DNA of 64,000 nt from Blattamonas nauphoetae (GCA_033064195.1 JARBJD010000205.1:62001-126000); one strand, 5' to 3'; numbered from the stretch's first letter, positions 1 through 12,440 are shown. Notes: generated from the sequence alone by a model not told the origin. Numbers and translations are program-made.

Positions 1-443
1 GACTCTGTTGAGTTCTCAAATTCTGCGAATCATCAGAACTTTCTGTCATGAACCACTCATCATTTCACCACATTCGCTCACTCTCTTCTGTCTCTTGTCA
101 CACAAACGCATCAGATCGTTTCATTCTGTCTTCAGTTGGAGAGAATCACTTCCTGTATCTCGTCGGATGGGCTTGGATTGACTGACTCTTCATTTCGTAC
201 GAGATCGGTCATTCCTATCGCATGACTTCTCTTCCTTTCCTCTTTGGCTTGAACTGCTTTGTTCTATGCTTCTGTTTTTGTCTTCTTTCTCACATCATCG
301 ATATACCATTTCACTATGTCGGATTGTCAATACTGTTGTCCTTTTCTCGTCATTGGTGACGTGAAAGTTGAAAAGGACTCAATATTGACCAATTCTCGGA
401 GTTCAGAAACACTTCTCGGATTGAGGGTCTTGATCAATCAAAC
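1..443. promoter_or_regulatory. 5' flank of gene A1
   Basis: No gene is supported here. The last ~90 bases before the ATG at 444 resemble the matching flank of paralogue A2 (about 24919-25005, opposite strand). Both end in a shared stretch containing 'ttgagggtcttgatc' a few bases before the ATG. This suggests a conserved 5' UTR or core promoter that was duplicated together with the gene. Confidence 0.45.
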
Positions 444-632
444 ATGCCTCCAAAGCATAGATTCGGAAGAAAACGCAGTAAAACACAACCTACTCGTCGA
501 ATCCAACGTGTTCAATCTTCATCTGAAAACACTCCGGTCGTTCATTCCATGCTTCCAAACTCCGTCAAAATTATCAACGATTCCTCACGTGATTCAGATT
601 CAATCCCATCCTTAACAGATGCACTCATAATA

Positions 633-2666
633 CAGTCTGGCTCAAACCCGCCCACGCGGCTCTAACCCGCCCCCGCGTTTGGAGATGAAAATGGGATCGA
701 TCGTGAAAATGAAAGTTTTCACTATTAACACATTGATTTTTAAATTCTTTCTCAATTCACCGTTCTCACATCATTTACAGATAGATTTACAAATATTTCT
801 CAAACAGAACACCGATAACGAATGATAAATGTTGGTGAGTGACTGATCAAATTTGTCGGAATTTTTGGTGAGGTGAGAGAATTTAGGAACTATCATCGTC
901 TCTATCCATATGTCGAGACATTTTTACGCTTGTTGTTGATGGAGTTGTCAGCGGCAAAGTTGTTTGTATGTACTTTTTCGGAGTTTTCTGCGATTCATCA
1001 CTTTGTCGAGATTCTTTTCGTGTCGAATGAGTTCGTTTAATCTTTTTTGGGACAGGGACAGGTTGATCAGATGATGAGGAAGTATTTTGAGGAGCCATAT
1101 TGAGAACGGTTCCATAGTGAGAGACAGCTGACATGATTTGAGTGTCCTTCACAACCTCCGAGTAAATAGGAATTGGCTCTTCTTTTGGCAGATACTTCTT
1201 GTGGAATTGTCGTAAAACGACATTGGGATCGAATGGGACGAGACCTGTCTCTCGGAAAGACGATAGAATGGTTTCAGGGTTGGAAGCACTGTGAACGGCG
1301 GAGACGAGTGCTGGATACATGGCTTTCCGATAATCAGAGGAAGTAGTGTGAGACTCAGAGATGAATGAGTCGTTGAGTGTGCGTTTGAAATTGGAAAAAA
1401 CGAATCTGTCGCAAGGTTGGAGAAGTGATGTTGTGTGTGGGGGGAGTCTGAGAAGCACAATATTGAATGAATCTGCAAGTCTGTGAAGTCTAACATCATT
1501 TCTAGACTGATGCCCGTCGAACAGAACGAGGGATTTCGCATTCGGCGGGTTTTTCTCTCTTCTTGCAACAATCTCTGGGAAGATCGATTTTTCCATGATC
1601 TCAACGAAAAGATCGGACGTCATCCATCCACTTTCAGTGTAATGCATCTGCATGTTGTGGGTTTCGATTCCACGGAATTCTGTCGCTGGCGTCTTCTTCG
1701 GCCACAAGATATGGGACTTGAGGATCGATCCATCAGCACACACAGAAATCAGTATGCTTGCGTTTTTGACTCGTTTCGCTTTGTTTATCACAGGTGGAGG
1801 GAGAGATGAGTCATGGACGCTGAAAGCGAATGAGTGATTGTCAATTCTGAGAGAGGACTCGTCCATGTTGAAAATGTTGCGGGTTTTGATTTTGAATTGT
1901 TTTGTGGTGTTTTCAAAAAGATTAAACCACGCACAAATATTTGAAACAGACAAAGCAGAAATTCTTTCAGGTTCCATAATTGTTACTGGCGAGGCTGAGA
2001 GAGAATCTGTGCGTTTGATGAAGGATCGGATGTACGATCTGTTCAGTGTAGGTGACTTCACCTCGTCTTTTTCGTAAGAGGATTGTATCTCGCGTGCCTA
2101 TGAGTAAAATAGAGAAAAATTGAAAACATACAGGTTGGATTAAAGATGCAATTGGAACTTTTTTGTTCCCTTCCCCTTTCTTTTTTGCTATTTCTGCCAA
2201 TTCATGCTCGGCATCTTCACACAAGTAATGAGGGCGTCCTGCCCGTTGAATTGGACGATTTTCGCGAATTGCCTTGACAGCTCTTTTTACAGCGTCGTAT
2301 GATGCGTCACATATCTGGGCGCAGTCCTTCTTCGTGGCGCCGGTATTGAGGTGTAAATGTGCCGCCTTTTCGACTGGATTCGTCATAGAGCGGTATTCAA
2401 CCGTCCCCAGCTCACGATGAAGTGTCGTTCTGTCAGAATCTGATTTCATGAAAACTGTGGGGTTGATCAACGACGATTTGAAAGTATGCCGATGAATTCG
2501 TCAATATGAAACAACATTTCTTGTTTATTAGTTTCGAAAAATGTGAGATTCAAAATAATAGGTGAAAGGTGGAAGAAAAGGAAAAAAGTGAAAATGCCTT
2601 GTGGTTCAGTGTTCCTGATGGCGCATGGGCGGGTTTGAGCCACGTGGGCGGGTTAGAACCAGACTG
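633..2666 (-). mobile_element. Pogo-like DNA transposon 1
   Basis: The element is bounded by TA on both sides (631-632 and 2667-2668). Its terminal inverted repeats begin CAGTCTGG and contain the repeated motif 'aacccgccc': left cagtctggctcaaacccg, right reverse complement cagtctggttctaacccg. The TA duplication, the CAGT start and a DDE/D transposase with an N-terminal helix-turn-helix are pogo/Tc1-mariner hallmarks. It sits inside host gene A1. It looks complete. Confidence 0.9.
883..2470 (-). CDS. Pogo-type transposase, two exons
   Basis: Exon 1 is 2132-2470 and exon 2 is 883-2097, separated by a 34-nt GT-AG intron (2098-2131, GTATGT...CATAG). Spliced, they give an open frame of 517 aa. 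Exon 1 carries a helix-turn-helix-like region (residues ~30-110: EKAAHLHLNTG, then AGRPHYLCEDAEHEL, resembling psq/CENP-B-type DNA-binding modules). Exon 2 carries the catalytic core, with acidic residues in NMDES, LVLFDGHQS and LLQPCDRFVFSNFK, consistent with a pogo-type DDD triad. The C-terminal tail is basic and low in complexity. The intron lies right after the DNA-binding region, at the same place as in pogo 2 (16538-18021). The start is the first ATG that includes the whole helix-turn-helix; an upstream start is not excluded. Confidence 0.85.
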
Positions 2667-4891
2667 TAAATGCCAATGATCGACAATATATCCAGCTTTC
2701 CAAACGGATTCTTCAATACGAAATGAAAAGAAAGCGACTCCATGTTCGGACAATGTCGGAGCAAACACTCCTGGAGGATGGCGAGGTCTCTCTTTTCGCC
2801 TCCATCACATCAGATTGGAGAGTGGTTTTGCAGGATTCGATCACGAGAGAGGATATACAACAAGGATGTGTCTCGCTATTCGATCAGGTTGATTCTGACA
2901 AGAGCCTGTCCCAATCCGAAATAAATCATGCGATCCGATTCCTGAACTATACAGGCCTGCATATTGAATATCGCAGGCACTCCCTCAATGACCTCCTGAA
3001 GGCCGCATTGCCTGAAGAGGAACACCGCACAACAAGATTCTTGTCTTCGTTGATCAACCTTGTCTCGCTTCCATCTGACGCACTCCGAACAGCTGTCCTC
3101 TCTTTCTTCGACGTTAGTCTTCGATACTCACCACCGGACTTCACGATTTCTGTGGGTTCAACTGGATTGTTGGCAACACTCTTCTCCGTCCTTAAACCAC
3201 ACGAAATTCCGTTGAACGACTCAACCATCGAATTCCACCGACATCTCATTTTGATAGTTGACGACATTCTCCGCTACTCCTCACCCGAGAAAATCATCAC
3301 TCGTCTCGACGACGACACAAAAGCAGCCGAAATCACTGAACAAATGTACCAATCGTTCTGCTCGTATCTGCAGAATCTCATTGCCACTCCAGCTTGTCCC
3401 ACTGATCGTTGCCCCGGGCTCACCCTTCTTCTCACCACCACCAAGTTCAGTCTCGCCTTCATTCGTGGCCTGTCTTCTTCGTCCTCGCCGGCTCTTCGAA
3501 AATTCTTTGGTGAGATTTGGCAAGAGATCTCGCAAGAACGTGCTTCTGTGTTGGGCCTTCTTTCTTCAAGTGACGCAGCACGCATTGTTGACCCATCGAA
3601 CCACAACTCTGTAGACGCCCTCGCCTGGGCGAAGCAATTTGAGAGTCTGCTGGGTGAAGTGAGCAAGGGGAGACAGATCTCCGATTTGGGAGTCAAGGCA
3701 GTGATGTACTTCCTGTCTCAGATCCCTGCGCGAATTCTCCTGGACTTCAGTTCTGATGATACTGTTGAATTAAAACACTTCGGAAATGTCGTCAATTCGT
3801 CGAAATTGGACTCGAAAGCATTCTGGACTCTCTTCACCCCCACTCGACCACACCACACTGTCCTGGTTTACAGTGTTTTCCGGGAATTCATTCGAAACGT
3901 GGACAACGAAACATTTCTGAAGCACGTTTGGAATCGATGGTTCACACACTTCGTCGACGCTGTTGATCCATCGACAGTTCCATTCACTGCTGACTTCATC
4001 ACCTTCCACACAGAACTCGTCAAATTGTTGAAGGAACATCTCTCTGAAATTCGGAAGTCCGGACATGAACTCCATCTCGCGTTCTTCAAGCAGACGAAGG
4101 ATTACATCGTCCATCTCTCGCTCCATCCGTTCGCTTTGGATGACAAGCACGATGACACGATTCTGGACTTTCTCAGCGAAGAGGATTTCTGCCCTTCCAC
4201 AAACAGTCGGACACAGCTTATTCAAGAAGAGGTGAGACGGGAAATGGATGAATCAGCGCTCTCATCGTCGTCTCCTCCATTCATCCTCACATCTGATCTG
4301 ATTTCTCCTCATTCTGACCCTCTGATCCTCAACGTCGTCGACAGAATTGTTGCTCTGCTCGCCAGCGACTCCTCTTTGGATGACGACACCATCCTTCGGA
4401 TCTGCGTGTTCTGCAAAAGGGGTCTCGATCACGTCTATCTGCCAGAATTGTTCAGAAAGGCAGGCAGGTCGACTGAACAATACTTCCACACACTCGAGTC
4501 CCTCCTCTCCCTCCACGTTGAGTTTTATGATCGAGCACCAATCAAATATCTCCTCAGCCCTCGACCAGCCAGACTTCAGCCGACATTCGACGAGTGGGAC
4601 GACGTGGATTTGGAGACTGTCTTGCTTTTGATTCGAAAACGCGACCAGAATCCTCCCTCACTCGACTTCGATTCGAATCGACTCGACGATTTCATTCTCA
4701 ATTTTGCCTTCAAAAGCTTCCCAACAATTCGCCACTGCACTGCTCGACTGAGTCCGCCACAGTTCGAGCGACTGCTTGCTCCGTCAGTCGACCGATTCCT
4801 CCGATACTTCATCCAACCCCGCACGTTCAAGAAAGATGAAAGGGTGCGACGTGGGAATCTCTTCATCGACGTCTGCAACGTGTGTGATCAG

Positions 4892-5411
4892 CAGGCTTCT
4901 GATTTGATCCCAGTGATCCCAGTCGGATCTGATCCCACTAAATACCTACAATACCATTTCGTTTCTTTCATTTCAAAAAAGTCTTCTTATATATGATATT
5001 TGAATGGAAAAAAAAGTAAAAAGGAAAATGGTCACTTCATAGATCATGAAAATGCAAACTTTGGGTGCTGCTGTTCAGTTTGTTCTACAACAATAATTAT
5101 AAAAACAAGTCGATAATGCGTTATTATGTCTTCTTTGATGGTTTTTTCTCACTGACAAAAGTCAATGAAGGGAATACATCGAAAAAAGAAGTGTTGGTGA
5201 TTGTGATCGTGCGTGTTTTTGGGAAATAAGAGCTGTCTGAAATATTGAAGAGCATTATGTGAAAACAAGAAGTGAATTGAACATGATTAATGAAGTGATA
5301 ATGAGAAAATCTCAAAGGAAAAGAGTTGAAATATGATCTCAGTACAAATTTAGGCACTGACATCAATTGATCCCAGTTTTACCTATTTTGATGGGACTAC
5401 TCAGATGCCTG
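4892..5411. mobile_element. Non-autonomous hAT-like element (MITE), 520 bp
   Basis: The ends are CAGGCTTCTGA and, as reverse complement, CAGGCATCTGA. It is flanked by the exact 8-bp duplication gtgatcag (4884-4891 and 5412-5419). An 8-bp duplication with CAGG-type ends fits hAT. Subterminal 'gatcccag' motifs recur at both ends. There is no transposase. The element at 34105-35789 has the same two ends with different internal DNA. It interrupts gene A1 close to its 3' end. Confidence 0.85.
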
Positions 5412-6036
5412 GTGATCAGCGTGTGGTTGCACAATGTCTCGGTCGAACTGGATTCTTCTCTCGCTTTGTGGCTGGCCTGCTCGACGAGCATTTCCACGCG
5501 TGTTCTGTGTACTTCCACATGATCGTCGATCGGGGTGAGTATCGTCACATTAAAGGCGAAAGACTCAAGGCGATTCGGAGGACAATCCCGAACATGCTGG
5601 AAGAAGGATGGCAAGATGCTGCCGAATTCCTCTTCGTGAGGAAGGATTTTGACTGTTCTGAGACACAACACAGACTGAAACGAATGATGCTATTCTTGGG
5701 AGCGAATTTCAGTGATATTCCTGGTTGGTATGAGACTCGTTGATGTTGTCAACTCTCATCCATGTGGAATCGTTACGATTGGAAGAATCTGAAACGTTTT
5801 GTGTTCAGCATGCATCCCACTTCATTGCATATTTTCATCTCATCTAAGGAATTATATTGAATGCTATTCCACAAGATGAGCGGGTTGTTCAGGAGATAAC
5901 GGGTTGTGTGGATAGATGTGTTCGTATCGAACACACACACCTGTCGAGTCACTTCTCAAAACACATCAAAACAAGGAAGTCGTTGTGGTGTGAAAGTGGG
6001 ATGTTTGAAGCAAAACGAAGAGACGAGTGAAATGAT

Positions 6037-7202
6037 TCATCCCAAATTGTGTCCAGTTCCTTCGAACATCACACTCGACTTCTCCAACTCTCCCCAAAAC
6101 GTGATATCAATCGATTCATCTTTGTAGTAGGTTTCGAGAGCGAAGACGAGAGGGACAGGAATGTTGGTGAAGTGGTGTGGCTGTTGGACACCGTCGACGA
6201 AGAAGTGGAGTGTCCTCTTCTCCAAATCAGCCTCCGCCGACCACTCCTGCCCTTTCTCAGGTTGAGCATTGTAAGCAATGCGTTTGTTTGCTGACCAGAG
6301 AGAGCCATCGTTGTTGTGCATCATCGCTGCTGTTGGAGATTCAGAAACATCCTTTGTGAGATAGTTTGGAGACACGGCAGCGTCAAGCACGCCAATCACT
6401 GAAAGAAGGAAGATGATGAATGGAGGAATGACAAACTGACATATTCGGCTTCAGTTCGGATGGACAGTCGATGAATGCCTTTCGAGACGGGTTTTGTGAA
6501 GCAAGCAGCCCACTCGGACGAATCTATTGTTGTGACTGTCGATCCACTCACTCTGAAGTGGTCTGGACTTAGTGCGATGATGACATTTGATGCATCAATG
6601 AGTGTTGGTCGTGCAGCAAGTTCAGTCTTCATCTTTTGGATGGTCTGGGTTAGCTCAGCAATCACTCGTTCATTCTCTTCCAATTTCTGCGTCTTGTTCG
6701 CCAACTCTCTTTGCATCTGCTCTTTCTCTTTCAGCCACTCTTCATTCTTATTTTCGAAGTTGACAATCGTATCGTCTCTTTCGCTGAGTGTCGCTTGGAG
6801 TTGGTCATGTTTCTGTTGCAGATTGGTGAATGAGTTTTGAATTTTTTCCATCGATTCAAAATGCTTCTTCTCCACAACCATCAATGGTCCGTCAGCAACA
6901 AAATTTTAGAGTTGTACACATTGTTGAACATGTGTATGGATCTTCTTTGGGAGTGTCGGATTTTGTGAGAGGGTAGAGAGTGAGGAGTGGAGAAGTCGTT
7001 TGTTCGCCAGAGGAACATCCGAATCCGAAACAAATGTCAGAATTCGCGACATCTCATCCAGCAGTCGCATCATCGTTGCTTCATCGTGTCCGTCCCATTC
7101 CTGAATCAGGAGAGGGATCGCATTCCAGTTCGGCGTGGAAACAATGACTGACACATTCGATTCTGATCTTGTGAATTCCTCCAACACCGATTCAATCGAC
7201 AC
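6037..7202 (-). pseudogene. Short coiled-coil/SPRY protein (B1), one in-frame stop
   Basis: This is a member of the SPRY family seen at 28052, 29683, 32005 and 8356. The exons are 6037-6398 and 6437-7202, separated by a 38-nt intron (6399-6436) that splits the SPRY domain at the same codon as in every paralogue. Order: an N-terminal helical region (SIESVLEEF...), a coiled coil (EKEQMQRELANKTQKLEENER), then SPRY (HFRVSGSTVT, VSKGIHRLSI, GQEWSAEADLEKRTLHFF, PVPLVFA). SPRY domains usually bind protein partners. An in-frame TAA near 6907 lies between the N-terminal and coiled-coil parts, where the paralogues have sense codons. The paralogues' first exon and microexon are not recognisable upstream (7203-7368). 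It is therefore probably a decaying copy or an expressed fragment. Confidence 0.7.
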
Positions 7203-7368
7203 TGGTACCTATGATCAATCAAGAAGAGGCCGTGACATCGTCAAAAACGAGGAAACAGACTGTTGAAGTTGGCGAATCGATAAATGAGTTATGCTGACGA
7301 GAACAGAAATGAAAACGAGAGAAGAAGAAAGGAGATCATGAGGGGATTACATCACAAAAACATGAGAT

Positions 7369-7912
7369 GGCTTGGGTTAAGTATGTCGGGTCGACAAAAA
7401 AATATGTCGGGTTGTCTCTGTTGCGGCAACTACCTGAGAAAAAAGATATCAAATGAACACCGAACAAAGTACCAATCATTTTAATGTTGTTTTCATTTCA
7501 CGAGATGACATTTTTCAAGGAATTGCTGAGAAAAAGAGTGGAAAATGTCAACATTTTCTTTGTCACTGTTTTCTCTCCATTGTCAACAAAAAGTGAATTT
7601 TATTTCGTATATACGTCCATTTGTGAGATTACATCAATATTCTGATACTTGCTCGATCATAGATTTTCAAACGACCTAGAACACAAAACAGTGAAAAAAA
7701 GAGATGAGGATCGTAGTGAATCAGAGACACTTTTCTCGATCATTCAGCTGGAAAACGATGTTAATGTCAACAAAAAAGTATAATATCATAATTATCTCGT
7801 GATTTGAAAATGATATATGAAATACTGGTGACCCGACATACTTTACCTCCAACCCGACATACTTTACCCAACCCGACATACTTTACTTTACCCGACATAC
7901 TTAACCCATGCC
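7369..7912. mobile_element. Small non-autonomous element, hAT-like, 544 bp
   Basis: The ends are GGCTTGGGTTAAGTATGTCG and, as reverse complement, GGCATGGGTTAAGTATGTCG. It is flanked by the 8-bp duplication catgagat (7361-7368 and 7913-7920). The right end holds four spaced copies of 'cccgacatactt' and the left end two in inverted orientation. The interior is AT-rich and non-coding. The superfamily call rests only on the 8-bp duplication. Confidence 0.75.
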
Positions 7913-7946
7913 CATGAGATACCTGATCAGAATCCCCAAACATTTC

Positions 7947-8237
7947 AAGTTCGATGGATCTCTCTGCTCTGATCGCAGAGACATTGTTCAGAACACTCCT
8001 CCTCAGCCTGGGCAGGAGTGGTCGGCAGTGGCTGATTTGGAGACGAGGACACTCCACTTTTTCATCGACGGTGTCGAACAGCGACACATCTTCACTGACA
8101 TTCCTGTCCCACTCGTCTTCGCCATTGATGTCCTCTGGAAGGACGTTCCCATCGAGATCACATTTTGGGGAGAGGTAACGAAGTCAAATGTGACACATAA
8201 AGGTCCTGGTCGCAAATTGTGATGTAGTCGCAAGAGA
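7947..8237 (+). repeat. Inverted duplicate of the SPRY exon of the kinase gene B4
   Basis: These ~290 bases are almost identical to the reverse complement of 8340-8631, the last exon of the kinase/SPRY gene. The single difference I found changes one residue (GEVTKSN here, GEETKSN there). The two arms are separated by ~100 bases, so together they form a large near-perfect hairpin. The copy reads as the C-terminal half of the SPRY domain with a stop at the same place. It has no supported start or upstream exon, so I treat it as a duplicated fragment and not a gene. Confidence 0.85.
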
Positions 8238-8355
8238 AAAGTCAATGTGAACGAAAAACGATGGTGATGAAATGATTGAAGACAACAGAATAAAAAAGCT
8301 TAAATGATTGCTCCAAAATGAGATCCGGTTCCTTCACTTCTCTCTTGCGACTACA

Positions 8356-11154
8356 TCACAATTTGCGACCAGGACCTTTATGTGTCACATTTGACTTCGT
8401 TTCCTCTCCCCAAAATGTGATCTCGATGGGAACGTCCTTCCAGAGGACATCAATGGCGAAGACGAGTGGGACAGGAATGTCAGTGAAGATGTGTCGCTGT
8501 TCGACACCGTCGATGAAAAAGTGGAGTGTCCTCGTCTCCAAATCAGCCACTGCCGACCACTCCTGCCCAGGCTGAGGAGGAGTGTTCTGAACAATGTCTC
8601 TGCGATCAGAGCAGAGAGATCCATCGAACTTGTTCATCATCCCCGCATATCCAGAACTGAAAGCTCCCCTTTTCGGAGCTTCGTACGCTCCGCTTGATGA
8701 CATGTATGTTCGATACTCGTCAGCATCAAGCACACCAATCACTGAAAGAAGGATGATGATGAATGGAGGAGTGACAAACTGACATTTGGTGCTTCTGTTT
8801 TGATGGACTGTCGATGAATGCCTTTCGAGACGGGTTTTGTGAAACAACTCGCCCAATCTCGGCACTCATCAATTCGTGTGACAGTGGATCCACTCACTCT
8901 GAAGGGGGATCGACTGAACGCGACGATGGGTTTGGACGAGACGGATATCAGATCTTTTCTGAACGCGTCAGTTTTCATAGGTTCTACGGTCCATCTCTCC
9001 TCGACACTCACTGTTTCTAGACTTTCTCGCTTCTGCATCATCATCTCTACCTCTCTTCGCCACGCTTCGATTTCTTTCTGATGTTGTTCTTCCCTTTCCT
9101 TCCACTTTGACGTTTCCATTTCAAACTGGGCGTTTTTTCTTTCTGACACGCTGGCTGATGGTTTGGAAAGATGATTGTTGACTGATGGGGGTTGTTGAGT
9201 TGGGGGAGCAATCGCGTTTTGGATGTCTAGCAGCTGGGTAATCAGACGTGATCCATCCGAATTGGAGATGGCCACTTTCAATTCACGAGGCTGAGGGGAT
9301 TGTCGGCACGACTCAGCAAGTTCGGCAAGAAGAGGCCGCTCTTCTTCCGAGAAGGTCAACAGCAATCCAAATCCGTCCACTCTCAAACAATATGTTTCAG
9401 GCCGAGATCCATTCGCACACACAATTCCACGCGTGGTCTCAACTGTGGATCCTGTCAGGGTCCCCGGTTGGTGGTTGGTTGAAAACTTTTGAATCGCCCT
9501 GAAGAAGTTGTTGTTCAATGACGTATCCAAATTCGGTCTTTTCGAACTCATTTGTGCCTCGTTCAGTTTCTGGGTCGAATTCACCAAGTCAGTTAGAAGT
9601 CGCTGGTTCTCTTGTTGAAGCTGCTCTTTCTCTCGCTGGATCTGGTTCTTCTCTTCTTCCATCTGATCTTTTTCTTGTTTCATCCGCTCTTTCTCTCGTT
9701 GGATCTGTTCGATCCGTTCCTGCAGTGAATCTCTGCTTGAAAGAAGCGATTGTTTCCGAGTTCGCAGTTCTTGTTCCATCTGAGTCTGAAGCACAAGCTG
9801 GGCCTGGAGTTGGCTACTGTTCAATTCGAGTGTGGTGATCGTGCTGTCCCGGTCTCGGAGTTTTGCCTCAAGTTGGGCGACTGTTCGATGAGTTGTGTCC
9901 AGTTCTTCGCGAAGGAACTGAGAGAGCGGTGTTTCCGATCCCAAAATCGAACGAAGTCCACCACTCCGAATCAGCTCACCCGACGACAGTCGCGATTCCG
10001 GATTCTGAGAACAAATCCAAACAGAGCACAACAACCAAACAGTGAGAGAAGAGAGAGAATAGAGAAGAGATGAGAACAACGAGAATCACACTTTGTGAAG
10101 AAGAAGACAAAGCACAGGTTCAACACTCTTCGAGATCTTCGCTTGAGAGCACACCGAAACAACATCAAATCCGCGAACACTTTCCCCAATCTCCATCCCA
10201 TTCGTTCCCGATATCCACGACTCCCCAGTCAGCAACTCCAACACAATCAGCCCAAACGCCCACATGTCTCCCGCCTGCGACACTCCCACACCCACACCCA
10301 CTCCTTTCCCAACTCCAACAGCAAACATTTCTGGCCCCCAGAACTGCATTGTCCCACACTCCGCTGAGTTTGATGTCTTCACAGTTCCAACTCCAACAAC
10401 TCCTCCAAAGTCCCCTGAAACAACAAATCACAATAAACCAGAAAAAGAGAAGAAATACATGAACAATCAAATCAATCACAGCATACCCAGCTTCGCTCGG
10501 CCATCACAACCAATCAGAATATTCGATGGCTTCACATCTCCATACACCTCATTTCGAGAGTGCAGAAACCCCAGCCCAGCCAACACATCGGACACAATTC
10601 GGAACACTGTCTGAACAACAAAAACACCAAAAACAACATGAAGAAGCAGGGAAAGAAGAATCAGAAGATCACAACATGAAGAAAAAAGAAAACAATACCA
10701 ATCGATCCATCATCGTCCCCAGCTTTCGCAATTCCGAAATCCGATCAGCCAAGGAACACGAGCACAGCTCCAGAACCACAAAGTGCGCATTCCCTTCCAC
10801 AATCACTTCCACGAAACCAACCACATTTCGGTGTTGATTGTTTTGCAGTTTCGAGATCTCATGCTCGTTCTTGTTGAAATCTTCTTCCGATGTGAACGGC
10901 AGCACCTTCATCGCAAAGTGTTCATCCGATCCCCTTTTCGATACTTCATTCACTGACCCGAATCGGCCTTGCCCCAATTTCCGAACAAAACTGTCTGAAG
11001 AGACGAATTCAGAGTGGGAAAGAATGATGACGTTTTTTGAAAGTGAAGATAAGATGAGATGGTGAAAGAGGAATCGATGCAAAAAAGGGTGATGCACACA
11101 TGGTTCGGGAACTTTCACTTGGAACTGTCTTTTTGCTTTCGGTTTGGCTGACAT
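8356..11154 (-). CDS. Protein kinase - coiled coil - SPRY fusion (B4), six exons
   Basis: Exons in transcript order: 11100-11154, 10699-10994, 10487-10610, 10092-10414, 8780-10004 and 8356-8741. All introns are GT-AG (105, 88, 72, 87 and 38 nt). The coding length is 2409 nt (802 aa) from the ATG at 11154 (MSAKPKAKR). An in-frame ATG at 11196 would add 14 aa. Kinase: glycine loop KLGQGRFGSV, lysine in FAMKVL, helix-C Glu in NEHEISKL, catalytic loop VYGDVKPSNIL (YGD where HRD is usual), DFG, then a C-lobe ending NPESRLSSGELIRSGGL. Next come a long coiled coil rich in Q, E, K and R, a middle domain (GIVCANGSRPETYCLRV...), a second short coiled coil, and SPRY (VSKGIHRQSI, GQEWSAVADLETRTLHFFIDG). 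It is probably a serine/threonine kinase whose SPRY domain recruits partners. It looks intact. Confidence 0.85.
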
Positions 11155-11357
11155 TTTTTCCTTCTTTCCAAATAAAGGTTTGATCGAGTGAACCATTATG
11201 CGTACTTTTTGAACTCCGAAATCATTTATTGCTGATTTCTTTTAGTTTCCCGCAATTGGTCGGATATCTCCATTGACTGTCTTTGTCCAATCTGCGGAAA
11301 AATGCTCCGAGTGATCTCCCCCATCGCACAGACTCTCTCGCGACCATCATCGCTCTT

Positions 11358-11790
11358 TTAACGTTCCCCTTCGATTATCCAATCCTCAATCTCGTTGTTA
11401 AATTGCTCTTTTCCTACTAGGGAAGTGGTTTCAGATCCGAAAAGATGGAAAGTGTGAACGTATTCAGCCACTCCATCCATCTCGGAGCTGACACAACCAT
11501 CCACATTTCCAATTTTCACGTTTCCTGATCGATTCTCCGTCCTTCGAATCTGGCTCTTTCCGATCCCTCCTTCCATCCGAATGGTTGAGAAAGCATCGAC
11601 TGTCCATTTCAGTCAACTGCACACTGTTTGAGATATTGTTCGTTTATTGAATGCGACGGGAGGGTGCTTGTCTTTGTTTCCACTCACCTCCATCCCGAGC
11701 GTCACTACCTTTTGGTTAGATGCACACGAATCATGTTGAACTGAGGACATCTCAGACTGTGGTGAACGGTTGGTCGCTCGAAGCTCGTTG
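11358..11790 (-). pseudogene. Fragment C1, conserved but unrecognised, upstream of kinase gene B4
   Basis: The minus strand reads (from ~11790 down) RATNRSPQSEMSS..., GNKDKHPPVAFNK..., MEGGIGKSQIRRTENRSGNV..., SSEMDGVAEYVHTFHLFGSET, ending WIIEGER-stop. The same protein text lies upstream of the second kinase gene (36050-36483). Here one in-frame TGA separates the two halves; in the other copy a frame change does. It may be an ancestral N-terminal domain of the kinase family or a separate small gene. Its position just upstream of both kinase genes shows the block was duplicated as a unit. Confidence 0.5.
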
Positions 11791-12440
11791 CTCAGGAATC
11801 ATTCTTTTCCACAGTTCTCTTTCCACTTCTGAATCAACAGCGACGTTCAACAATATCACTACTTCCTCTATGATTGTGCTTCAGGAAGTGCGGGGCTGTC
11901 TCTCTGTCGGTGGGTGTGTGGTGATTGGGAGGGGGCTGATTGAAGTTTGGAGGAGTTTGGATTTGAGGGCTCTCACGCAGACTCACTTTGTGGGTGACAT
12001 GCTCTCGAGTGGTGGATGTTTCGTTGGTGAAGTGATCTGACACTGCCTTCATCCACTGCCTGTCTACCCGCCCGATGGACAACTGGTCGGTGCTTGGTGT
12101 GTTGTGTGACACTCTCGAATTGAAGCTGGTTGCTTCGTGGAGTGTGAAATGAAAGCCCAATCGAGTGGTGGTTACTCAGGAGTCCTGAACTTGAACTGAC
12201 TCTCCACTAAACATAAGCATCTCCTCGCGAAGTGTTCTCATCATTGGGCCTGATTGTGAGTGTCTGAGTTCATCTGTGAGAGTTCCTGTCTTCGAACTCA
12301 AACAAAAAGAGAGAAGAAACCAGGTTTCTTTGATGGGATGAGAATAATCAATGAAATGAAAACGAAAATGAATTTAGAAAGTGACATAGTCGTCCAGTTG
12401 TGACGACATCAGACGAATGAGAGTGGACAGCATCAGTGCC
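11791..12440. other. Intergenic stretch, nothing recognised
   Basis: A minus-strand ORF (11834-12160) rich in Ser, Thr, Asn and His has no recognisable motif and no paralogue I can see in the window. I find no terminal repeats and no RNA gene. It separates fragment C1 from the 3' end of A2. Confidence 0.3.

Larger units (their letters stand above)
444..5743 (+). pseudogene. Family A copy 1 (A1): large unrecognised host protein, split by two transposons
   Basis: I do not recognise a named domain. The host coding pieces are 444-632, 2669-4891 and 5420-5743. With each target duplication counted once they sum to 2736 nt, an open frame of 911 aa ending in TGA at 5743. The start is the ATG at 444 (MPPKHRFGRKRSK), a basic N-terminus also present in paralogue A2 (MPPKHRLGRK). 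The body is leucine-rich and helical in character, like an alpha-solenoid, with no obvious signal peptide or membrane segment. A pogo element (633-2666, TA duplication) interrupts codon ~63 and a hAT MITE (4892-5411, duplication gtgatcag) interrupts the C-terminal part. Apart from these insertions I see no lesion, so they are recent. In the genome as it stands the product would be truncated unless transcription or splicing bypasses the insertions. Confidence 0.75.

Noticed and set aside
4900-4996. Tail of the long A1 frame (DLIPVIPVGSDPTKYLQ) as natural C-terminus
   Set aside because: It is translated from the hAT MITE; the paralogue A2 continues directly into the sequence found after the MITE at 5420.
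6907-6912. Stop-codon reassignment (TAA as a sense codon) suggested by the in-frame TAA in SPRY gene B1
   Set aside because: Some oxymonads do use altered codes, but TAA, TAG and TGA all serve as normal terminators at the ends of other intact frames here (for example TAA at 63630), and the other SPRY paralogues have sense codons at this position. A broken copy is the simpler reading.
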